Assembly (NCBI GenBank): GCA_002291875.1
Contig: DBAV01000055.1
Coordinates: 1 to 5,515, forward strand
Direction: 5' to 3'
From: Hyphomonadaceae bacterium UBA1001
GTDB taxonomy: Bacteria; Pseudomonadota; Alphaproteobacteria; Caulobacterales; Aquidulcibacteraceae
DNA length: 5,515 nucleotides
Below are positions 1 to 5,515 of the stretch, piece by piece; the stretch's first letter is position 1; the number at the start of each line of letters is the position of its first letter. The position numbers and the translations under genes are program-made. The notes below the pieces were generated by a model. It searched no databases, had not been told where the DNA came from, and saw only the letters and a program-made list of their open reading frames with translations.

Positions 1-698
1 ACGAGCTTTACCGGCCGTTCCGGCTGGGCAATGAGGTGACCGAGGCGAACGAGGCGCTGGTTCCCGAAACGCTGGACGGGGCCGAAGTGGGCGCGCGGCT
101 GCGGGGCGAGGCGGTGACGCTGGACGCGACGCTGGCCTTCAACCGGCTGCATGATGCGATCGGCAATGTGACCGTGGCACAGGGGCCCGGCGTGTTTCCC
201 AGGGTGGGTTTCCTGCCCGCGGGCGGCGTTCTGCGCGAGCGGCGCAATCTCGAGGGCGTGGACGCGTGGACGTTCGAGCTGGACGGGCAGTTGCAGGCGG
301 GCCGGGCGCTGATGCTGGATCTGGGCTATGCCGGGACGCTGGCCCAGGTTCGCGGCACGGCCGTGCCGCGGGGACGCGCGGCGCTGCGACCGGCCCAGAC
401 GCCCCAGCACCGGCTGCGCGCGGGGGCGCAGTGGACGCTGGGGGCGTGGACCGCGTCGGGCGATCTGGCGTGGACTTCGTTCCAGTGGGAGGATGACACC
501 AATGAGCGCCGGCTTGCGCCTGCGGTGACCGCCGACCTGGCATTGGTGTGGGCGCCGGCCGGGGATTGGGGGCTGCGGCTGTCGGCGCTGAACGTGTTCG
601 ATGCCGAGGTCGAGGCCGTGCGCGCCGGCGACGGCACGGTCAGCCTGGCCGACCCGCGCCGGGTGATCGTGTCGGTGGTCCGCCGCTGGGGCGGCTGA
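1..698 (+). CDS. TonB-dependent receptor, C-terminal beta-barrel (5' end outside window)
   Basis: This is the last 231 residues of an outer-membrane TonB-dependent receptor. The reading frame enters at base 3 and ends at TGA 696-698. The first visible residues read ELYRPFRLGNEVTEANEALVPET, close to the LYRPFR-GN-xT-AN-x-L-PE motif of receptor barrels. It continues with alternating amphipathic barrel strands, a TPQHRLRAG strand, and a late LNVFDAEVEA segment followed by DPRRVIVSVVRRW, matching the usual LFD...PR...v..r..W ending of the family. The signal peptide, TonB box and plug lie off the left edge, so the ligand cannot be named; siderophore, haem or cobalamin-like chelates are all possible. 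The GTG at 36 is internal and not the start. The protein ends WGG, two glycines beyond the usual terminal aromatic residue. The next gene faces it, 14 bp away. The family call is firm; the substrate is unknown. Confidence 0.9.
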   Translation, partial: ELYRPFRLGNEVTEANEALVPETLDGAEVGARLRGEAVTLDATLAFNRLHDAIGNVTVAQGPGVFPRVGFLPAGGVLRERRNLEGVDAWTFELDGQLQAGRALMLDLGYAGTLAQVRGTAVPRGRAALRPAQTPQHRLRAGAQWTLGAWTASGDLAWTSFQWEDDTNERRLAPAVTADLALVWAPAGDWGLRLSALNVFDAEVEAVRAGDGTVSLADPRRVIVSVVRRWGG

Positions 699-708
699 CG
701 CCCCCTTT
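688..708 (+). terminator. Possible terminator overlapping the receptor stop codon
   Basis: A perfect 6-bp G+C stem (GGGGCG at 688-693, CGCCCC at 699-704) encloses a 5-base loop holding the TGA stop codon, followed by C and three T. This could end transcription of the rightward receptor gene before it runs into the opposing operon. The T tract is short, so termination may be weak or Rho-dependent. This is inferred from structure only. Confidence 0.4.
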
Positions 709-712
709 GGGC

Positions 713-1960
713 TCACGCCGCCTGCCCGAACAGGGCCGGCAACAGGGCCAAGGCGGTGACCAGGGCGACGACCGAGAGCCAGCGCCAGTGTCCCATGCCC
801 CGCCAGCTGTCGACCAGGGCGGCCCGCCAGCGCGGCGCGCGCCGCTCGGATCTGGCCAGGCGCGTGGCGTAGATCGCCACACCTGACACCGACAGGGCGG
901 TCAGCATCAGCCCGAACACGAACCAGACCAGCTTGGTCCAGATACCGCCGAAGGTGCCGAAATGCAGGGGGTCGGCCATTTCCGAAATGCGCTGGTGGAC
1001 GCTGGCCTCGCGCGCGTCCCACACTGTCAGCGTCCGGCCGTCACCGGCGTCGGTGATGACGCCATTGGCGCGCGGGCGCACCAGGATCGCCCTGTGCTGA
1101 CCGTGGAACTGGAAGGTGCCGGCCTTGTCGGTTGGGAACACGATGCGCTCGATGCGCAGGTCCGGAAACGCCGCGCGCGCACTCTCGAGGCTGGACGCCA
1201 GGCGGGGCGCGGTCACGTCGGCGGTGACCCCCACGGGCGCGGCCCTGGCACGCGCGAACGGCTCGGCGGCCCCACCCAGGCTCTCCACCAGATACCAGAG
1301 CCCCGTCACCACCATCAGACCGACGAACCACAGCCCCCACACCCCGGCCAGCCGGTGCACATCGCCCCACGCGGTGCGGGCATCGGTCCATCGGACGGAC
1401 TTCAGAAAGCCCCGCCACCATTTCTTGTAGACAACGAACGACGTCACCAGGCTGATCGCCAGCAGGATCGAAAGGGCCGACACGATCGGCACCCCGATGG
1501 CCGTCGGCAGGTTGAGATGGCGATGCATGTTGCGCAGGATGCGCTGCGCCCCCACCCAGTCCCCGTCCCCGTGCCACACGCCTGTGGCAGGGTGCGCATA
1601 GGCGAAGAAGTGCCGGCCGTCAGGCGTCTCCATGATCGCACTGGCGGCGAACCACGGATCGACCGGGGCCTCGAGGCTGACGATGGTAGCGTCCGGATGG
1701 ACGCGTGCGATGCCCTCGGCCATCGCCACCCAGTCCATCGGCCCGGAAACGGTGGCCGGGTCGACCCGCAGCGCTGGCCGCATGGCCCAGTCCATCTCGT
1801 GACTGAAGACGGCCAGCGTCCCGGTCAGCAGGATGAAGCTCATGAACAGCGACAGCTTGAGCCCCGTCCACTGGTGGACCTGCCACCAAAGACGCGCCGC
1901 CTTCGTGGGTCTGGCCTGCGCAACCCCGCCCGGCCGCTCGCCCGCGCCCACGCTCACCAT
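713..1960 (-). CDS. PepSY-associated TM helix protein, PiuB-like
   Basis: A 415-residue inner-membrane protein of the PepSY-associated TM family (PF03929/COG3182 type), often encoded next to siderophore receptors. Its proposed role is iron release or reduction at the inner membrane; the biochemistry is poorly defined for most members. Five hydrophobic segments are visible at about residues 34-53, 155-178, 203-225, 341-365 and 394-412, with periplasmic-type domains between TM1 and TM2 and between TM3 and TM4. Conserved family histidines are present: H29 (WWQVHQWTG), H54, H146 and H148 (NMHRHL), H202 (DVHRLAGVW) and H333 (PLHFGTFGG); such residues may bind haem or metal. The ATG at 1960-1958 is chosen because the family N-terminus (basic stretch, then LWWxxHxWxG) follows it directly. 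The open frame up to 2083 would add 41 unrelated residues lying over the receptor gene. The start overlaps the upstream stop in ATGGTGA, so translation is probably coupled. Family firm, start good, function inferred. Confidence 0.9.
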   Translation of the reverse strand: MVSVGAGERPGGVAQARPTKAARLWWQVHQWTGLKLSLFMSFILLTGTLAVFSHEMDWAMRPALRVDPATVSGPMDWVAMAEGIARVHPDATIVSLEAPVDPWFAASAIMETPDGRHFFAYAHPATGVWHGDGDWVGAQRILRNMHRHLNLPTAIGVPIVSALSILLAISLVTSFVVYKKWWRGFLKSVRWTDARTAWGDVHRLAGVWGLWFVGLMVVTGLWYLVESLGGAAEPFARARAAPVGVTADVTAPRLASSLESARAAFPDLRIERIVFPTDKAGTFQFHGQHRAILVRPRANGVITDAGDGRTLTVWDAREASVHQRISEMADPLHFGTFGGIWTKLVWFVFGLMLTALSVSGVAIYATRLARSERRAPRWRAALVDSWRGMGHWRWLSVVALVTALALLPALFGQAA

Positions 1961-4140
1961 TGCCGGGTGAGTTCCACGAACACCGAGCGCGGCTCGCCCG
2001 GGAAGTGCCCGGTGCGGTCGATGAACCCCGACGCGGCGTAGGTCTGATCCAGCAGGTTGTCGACGCGCAGCAGCGCCCGCCAAGTGTCCGCTTCATAGAT
2101 CAGCGACGCATCGAAGACCGTGTAGGGGCGCACCTTCTGTCCGCTCAGCGACGTGCGCACATCCACAAAGTCCCCACCGAGCGCCACCGCGAGCCCCAGC
2201 GGCCTGAACTGATACCGCGTCCAGAAGCCCAGCGCGTGTTCCGGCGCATTGGCGAACCGGTCCCCGACGCTGTTGGTCAGCGTGGTCCGCCCATTGGTCG
2301 CGGTGATCCGGGTGTCGTTGTAGGCATAGCTGGCCGTCAGCACCCAGTCGTCCGTGAGGTCGACCGCGAGGTCCAGTTCGGCGCCCTTGCTGGTGACCTC
2401 GCCAAAGGCCACGAAGTCGTTGACGCCGTCCCCGCCCACATCGCCGCGCGGGTCGGCCTGCAGAATGTTGGTGCGCACGATTTCATAGGCGGCCAGCGTC
2501 GACTGCAGGCGCCCGCCAAAAAGGGACGTGCGTACCCCGCCCTCGACAATGGTACCTTCGGTCGGCTCGAAAGGCCCGCCCGCGCGCGGGTCCTGGCTGG
2601 CGACGCCCTGCGGCTCGAAGCTGTCGGCCCATTGGGCATACAGCGACACCTCGTCGGTCACGCGATACACCGCGCCGGCGCGCCAGGTCGCCCGCTCATC
2701 CTCGAAGCGGACCGGGCCGCTGGTGTCGGAAAACCGGTCGAGGCGTACCCCCACCGTGCCGATGAAGCGGCCCAGCGTGGCCTCGTTCAGCAAATAGGCG
2801 CCGGCGCGTTCCTGACGGGTGATCGAGCGGGTGAAGGGCGGCAGCACATACGCGGCCGGGTTGGTGACACCATAGGCCGGGTTGAGGAGGCTAAGCGGGG
2901 TTGGCCGGCCCGGTCCCGCGACATTGGTGCCGTTGACCGACCGCCCGTCGAACACGAGGTCGCCGCGAAAGGCATCCACGCCCACCAGCACCCGATTCCG
3001 GACAGGGCCCAGCGTTGCGGACCAGATCGCGTTGGCGCCGACGGACAGGCTCTGGCCGTCGCGAACTTGGTCGCGGAACTGGCGGCGGCTGGAATCCACC
3101 CGGCCATCGCCGTCCGAGTCGAACAGCCCGTTGGGTTCGTGGTATTGTTGGGTCTCGACATTCTCGGCGAACCGCACCGCCGCGTCGAGCGCCAGCGCGT
3201 CCGACACCGGCCACTCCAGCCGCGCCTGGGCAACATTGGCCTCCAGCGCCAGGAAATCCGACGCCTCATTGTGGTTCCAGCGCCGGTCGGCGATGAACCG
3301 GCCGGCATTGTCCACCGGCACACCGCGCAGTCGGTTGCCGCCCAGGTCCTGCTCATAGCGCGTGGCCTGCAGGATCAGGTCGGCCTGCCCGAGCGCCAGC
3401 GACAGGCCGGCATCGAAAATCGTTGTCCGGCTGTCGGCATTGCGGCGCGGGGTGTTGCGATCCTCGTGGAAGACGCCCAGTCGGCCCGCAGGCGCCCCCG
3501 CCCCCGGCAATAGGCCCGTGATCTCGAACGCTGCCCCACGGCGCGCCTCGGTGCCGAGCACGACCGACGCGCGCGCCGAGAAGGCTTCCTCCGGCCGCTT
3601 GGTCACATAGTTGAACAGCCCGCCCGGCGCGCCAGGGCCATAGAGCATGCCGGCCGGGCCCTTCAGGAACTCGACCTGCTGGATGTTGAACAACACGGGT
3701 ACGGAAAAGCCCGCATAGGGGTCGCCGCGCAGGCCGTCGAAAAAGATTTCCTCCTGACGGAAGCCCCGCGCCGTGACGCCTGCATACGAGAAGAAGGTCA
3801 CCCCCGAGAGATTTCGATAGAGGTCTTGGGCGTCGCGCGCGCCCTGGTCGGCGATCAGGTCGGCGTCGATCACCTGGATGGTGATGCTGGAGGAGAGCGG
3901 ATCGGTGGGCAGCCGGCCGGCCTGGATGTCGTCCACCCGATAGAGTTGGCGAGCACGGCCCACGACGACGATCTCCTCCTCGGTGACGGACGGATCGGCG
4001 GCGGCATTGGCGCTGGTGCGGTCTGGACCATCAGGCACGCCAGCACCGGCTGCCTGAGCGTGCGCAGCGGGCAGGGCTGCCATCAGCGCCGCCAGTGCGG
4101 CGCCCCAGCGGAATGATACAAAGGGAAAGGCGATGGCCAC
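1954..4140 (-). CDS. TonB-dependent siderophore receptor
   Basis: A complete 728-residue outer-membrane receptor importing ferric chelates with energy from TonB-ExbB-ExbD. Residues 1-28 look like a signal peptide (hydrophobic run, then ALPAAHA, cleavage before QA). A TonB box reads EEIVVVG at 55-61. The plug domain covers about 80-182, with GVTARGF (121-127), FFDGLR (133-138) and VEFLKGPAGMLYGPGAPGG (156-174), hallmark plug sequences of siderophore receptors, then FNYVTKRP. The rest is the 22-strand-type barrel, with NLLDQTYAA near 695-703 and a terminal VFVELTRQW ending in the expected aromatic residue. Length is normal for the family. I chose GTG at 4140 because it gives a well-formed signal peptide; the frame stays open to 4290, but that extension runs through the operator region and lacks a leader. 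A GGAA lies upstream as a weak ribosome site. The barrel carries a DSDGDGRVD motif at 341-349. Specific siderophore unknown. Confidence 0.94.
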   Translation of the reverse strand: MAIAFPFVSFRWGAALAALMAALPAAHAQAAGAGVPDGPDRTSANAAADPSVTEEEIVVVGRARQLYRVDDIQAGRLPTDPLSSSITIQVIDADLIADQGARDAQDLYRNLSGVTFFSYAGVTARGFRQEEIFFDGLRGDPYAGFSVPVLFNIQQVEFLKGPAGMLYGPGAPGGLFNYVTKRPEEAFSARASVVLGTEARRGAAFEITGLLPGAGAPAGRLGVFHEDRNTPRRNADSRTTIFDAGLSLALGQADLILQATRYEQDLGGNRLRGVPVDNAGRFIADRRWNHNEASDFLALEANVAQARLEWPVSDALALDAAVRFAENVETQQYHEPNGLFDSDGDGRVDSSRRQFRDQVRDGQSLSVGANAIWSATLGPVRNRVLVGVDAFRGDLVFDGRSVNGTNVAGPGRPTPLSLLNPAYGVTNPAAYVLPPFTRSITRQERAGAYLLNEATLGRFIGTVGVRLDRFSDTSGPVRFEDERATWRAGAVYRVTDEVSLYAQWADSFEPQGVASQDPRAGGPFEPTEGTIVEGGVRTSLFGGRLQSTLAAYEIVRTNILQADPRGDVGGDGVNDFVAFGEVTSKGAELDLAVDLTDDWVLTASYAYNDTRITATNGRTTLTNSVGDRFANAPEHALGFWTRYQFRPLGLAVALGGDFVDVRTSLSGQKVRPYTVFDASLIYEADTWRALLRVDNLLDQTYAASGFIDRTGHFPGEPRSVFVELTRQW

Positions 4141-4158
4141 GATGTGAGGTTCCGCATT

Positions 4159-4173
4159 TGCGAATGCTTCGCA
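4159..4173 (-). promoter_or_regulatory. Fur-box-like operator, proximal site
   Basis: On the minus strand this is TGCGAAGCATTCGCA, a dyad with perfect 6-bp arms (TGCGAA/TTCGCA). It matches 10 of 15 positions of the 7-1-7 Fur consensus TGATAATCATTATCA. It ends 18 bp before the GTG start of the siderophore receptor, where bound Fur would block transcription. Fur control of such receptors is well established; the binding here is inferred. Confidence 0.65.
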
Positions 4174-4174
4174 C

Positions 4175-4203
4175 TCGCTAGAGACTGACGGCAGTATTTG
4201 CAA
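4175..4203 (-). promoter_or_regulatory. Possible promoter of the receptor-PepSY operon
   Basis: A TTGCAA hexamer (4203-4198, minus strand) stands 17 bp before TAGCGA (4180-4175). The -35 match is fair (4 of 6 to TTGACA) and the -10 match is poor (TA only). Placement between the two Fur-like sites, with the -35 inside the distal one, makes it a sensible candidate, but the sequence alone does not prove it. Confidence 0.3.
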
Positions 4204-4213
4204 GTGATTCGCA
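4199..4213 (-). promoter_or_regulatory. Fur-box-like operator, distal site
   Basis: On the minus strand this is TGCGAATCACTTGCA, an imperfect dyad matching 10 of 15 positions of the 7-1-7 Fur consensus. It shares 12 of 15 bases with the proximal site, and both are followed by AAT, so 15 of 18 bases agree. Its centre is 40 bp from the centre of the other site, so the two lie on roughly the same face of the helix. Confidence 0.6.
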
Positions 4214-4251
4214 TTTGAAAGATAGGGGCGCGAATTTCCCGTTGTCTTGGC

Positions 4252-4271
4252 TGACCCTTGCGCGAGGGTCA
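4252..4271 (-). terminator. Perfect 7-bp stem-loop after the DUF6880 remnant
   Basis: TGACCCT (4252-4258) and AGGGTCA (4265-4271) form a perfect 7-bp stem with a 6-base loop. The stop codon of the minus-strand remnant lies within the stem. No T tract follows on either strand, so it is not a classic intrinsic terminator. It may protect a 3' end or separate the remnant's transcription from the iron operon downstream. Confidence 0.35.
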
Positions 4272-4604
4272 GACTTCGACCTTCGACCACAAGCTTAACG
4301 CACGGGGCGCGGTGCGTTTGAGGCGTGCGACGAACGCGTCGCCTGGTTCGACCGGACCGAAATCATCGACGCGTCGCGCGAGAACCGCGCAGCACGCGAA
4401 ATGGCGCACTGCATGCGGATAACGACTCGACCGCTTGGTTTCGAGGGTGAAGGTGATCATGGCCCGCAGCGCCAGGGTCGCGGCCAGCGGGTATCGCTCG
4501 GCGAGCATATCGGCCGCAGGTCTCAGCAATTCAAAGTCGTCGCCGTCGATCTCCTCGTGCCGATCGACAAGCAGGTGGGCGTCGCGCTCCGGTGCCCGGT
4601 CATA
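4269..4604 (-). pseudogene. DUF6880 family protein, C-terminal remnant
   Basis: The frame encodes 111 residues with no usable start, bounded upstream by an in-frame TGA at 4607-4605. From memory of the family, the sequence fits the C-terminus of DUF6880 proteins of unknown function: DGDDFELLRPAADMLAERYPLAATLALRAMI, then FTLETKRSSRYPHAVRHFACCAVLA, then VDDFGPVEPGDAFVARLKR and a final LSLW. The usual histidine in the FG..E.H..FV segment is replaced here by glycine (EPGDAFV). The N-terminal part of the protein, normally several hundred residues, is missing, and the DNA upstream leads directly to the rRNA operon terminator and tRNA, so there is no room for it. A short 86-residue product from TTG at 4529 is formally possible but has no good ribosome site. 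I read it as a truncated relic. Family match moderately sure; loss of function likely. Confidence 0.6.
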
Positions 4605-4803
4605 TCAGCCCGAAGCTGCGGATGAAAACCGCCCGCGCCTGGACAGGATTGCACAGCCACCGACGGCGGCGGACTTTTTTAACCTGGATGCGCTGGCCGC
4701 GCGAAACAGCCCCCGGCAGGCTTCGACGCAAGGGGGCCGAATGGGGCGGCTCTGTTTCCAGCAGCGTGCGCTTTGGTACAGGGTCACCGCGCACCCGGAA
4801 CGC
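4605..4803. other. Intergenic stretch with no recognisable gene
   Basis: About 200 bp between the truncated DUF6880 frame and the rRNA operon terminator. Open frames crossing it on both strands are short, arginine- and proline-rich, and run through the tRNA, so none looks coding. The one notable element is a run of six T at 4675-4680 preceded by an imperfect G+C stem (4657-4662 with 4667-4672, one mismatch), which could weakly terminate rightward transcription. No attachment-site repeat of the tRNA 3' end was found by eye. Confidence 0.5.
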
Positions 4804-4824
4804 GAAAAGCCCCGCCGGCGGGGC
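4804..4824 (-). terminator. Rho-independent terminator of the rRNA operon
   Basis: On the minus strand the palindrome GCCCCGCCGGCGGGGC (4824-4809) forms a 6-bp all-G+C stem with a CCGG loop, directly followed by TTTT (4808-4805) and then CGCG. It lies 17 bp beyond the tRNA 3' end, where the transcript of 23S-5S-tRNA should stop. Both position and structure are as expected. Confidence 0.8.
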
Positions 4825-4841
4825 CGGGCGGGGCTGGTGCT

Positions 4842-4918
<77 letters not shown>

Positions 4919-4934
4919 ACAAGGGGGTTGCCGG

Positions 4935-4949
4935 CCGGCCGGGGGCCGG
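4935..4949 (-). other. G+C hairpin in the 5S-tRNA spacer
   Basis: CCGGCC (4935-4940) and GGCCGG (4944-4949) form a perfect 6-bp stem with a 3-base loop, 16 bp before the tRNA 5' end. No T tract follows on the minus strand, so it is more likely an RNA processing or spacing structure in the rRNA precursor than a terminator. Role inferred. Confidence 0.35.
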
Positions 4950-5000
4950 ATGCGGGCAAGGCGAAGGAGGCGGAAACCGTTGTTCGTGTGCAGCGGGCAG

Positions 5001-5117
5001 ACCCGGCAGCGATCTACTCTCCCGTGCCTTGAGACACAGTACCATCGACCCTGGGGGACTTAACGGCCGAGTTCGGGATGGGATCGGGTGGGGAACCCCC
5101 GGCATAGCCACCAGGTC
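5001..5117 (-). rRNA. rrf: 5S ribosomal RNA
   Basis: A complete 5S rRNA of about 117 nt, part of the large-subunit central protuberance. Minus-strand landmarks are the 5' GACCTGGTGGC, CCCGATCCCATCCCGAACTCGG, GATGGTACTGTG and GGGAGAGTAG. The ends pair as helix I (GACCTGG with CCGGGTC), which sets the limits to within a few bases. It lies between the 23S and initiator tRNA genes on the same strand and is part of one rRNA operon transcript. Confidence 0.95.
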
Positions 5118-5228
5118 GGCGCGATGCACACGGCGCGCCCCCTCGCGGAGGCGGAACGGTTTCGATCTGACATCGTATTTGCTGGCAAGCCATGCGGCGT
5201 GGCGAACGCCGTGCATGGGCGGAGAATG
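5118..5228 (-). other. 23S-5S internal transcribed spacer with hairpin
   Basis: The roughly 110-bp spacer holds a long hairpin: 5190-5200 pairs with 5206-5218 as 11 base pairs with a 2-base bulge and the 5-base loop GGCGA. Such stems near the 23S 3' end and before 5S are typical sites for RNase III or RNase E processing. The processing role is inferred from position. Confidence 0.45.

Positions 5229-5515
<287 letters not shown>

Noticed and set aside
962..2041. A 359-residue open frame on the plus strand inside the PepSY gene
   Set aside because: It is antisense to a membrane protein with conserved histidine motifs, has low-complexity basic composition and no hydrophobic or domain pattern.
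1961..2083. Upstream extension of the PepSY protein by 41 residues
   Set aside because: The extra residues lie wholly within the receptor gene and are arginine- and alanine-rich with no family resemblance; the ATG at 1960 gives the normal N-terminus.
1960..3513. A 517-residue open frame on the plus strand inside the receptor gene
   Set aside because: It is antisense to a receptor with clear plug and barrel motifs. Its composition (Arg, His, Pro, Gln-rich) is typical of a shadow frame in G+C-rich DNA and no domain is recognisable.
4141..4290. Upstream extension of the siderophore receptor by 50 residues
   Set aside because: It would place coding sequence over both Fur-like sites and bury the signal peptide; GTG at 4140 gives a standard leader.
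4657..4680. Plus-strand hairpin with a run of six T
   Set aside because: The stem has a mismatch and there is no rightward gene before it to terminate, so it is only mentioned within the intergenic entry.

Overview
The window is G+C-rich bacterial DNA, most likely from an alphaproteobacterium. A Sphingomonadales or Caulobacterales relative is plausible, but the order cannot be fixed from this sequence alone. Three things support this. The end of the rRNA operon reads 23S - 5S - initiator tRNA-Met, an order common in that class. The TonB-dependent receptors are of the type abundant there. A fragment of a DUF6880-type protein, also common there, is present.

Left part (1-4140): an iron or siderophore uptake cluster. 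The 3' end of one TonB-dependent receptor gene runs rightward and stops at 698. It meets, tail to tail with 14 bp between them, a leftward two-gene operon made of a complete TonB-dependent siderophore receptor (4140 to 1954) and a PepSY-associated membrane protein (1960 to 713). The two operon genes overlap by 7 nt, which suggests translational coupling. The receptor would bring the ferric chelate across the outer membrane using TonB energy. The PiuB-like inner-membrane protein may help reduce or release the iron, a role inferred from family context and not proven.

Middle (4141-4270): a short control region. It holds two 15-bp Fur-box-like dyads, centred 40 bp apart, on either side of a possible promoter, followed by a strong small hairpin. 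This fits iron repression of the operon.

Right-middle (4269-4841): a 5'-truncated remnant of a DUF6880 family gene on the minus strand, then about 200 bp with no recognisable gene, then the rho-independent terminator of the rRNA operon.

Right part (4804-5515): the distal end of an rRNA operon on the minus strand, with partial 23S rRNA, a 23S-5S spacer containing a hairpin, 5S rRNA, a short spacer with a hairpin, initiator tRNA-Met and the terminator. The initiator tRNA has the expected C1:A72 mismatch but carries A29:U41 and an unusual C73.

No clearly new multigene system is visible. The points most worth a second look are the paired Fur-like sites, the truncated gene beside the rRNA operon, and the variant initiator tRNA.
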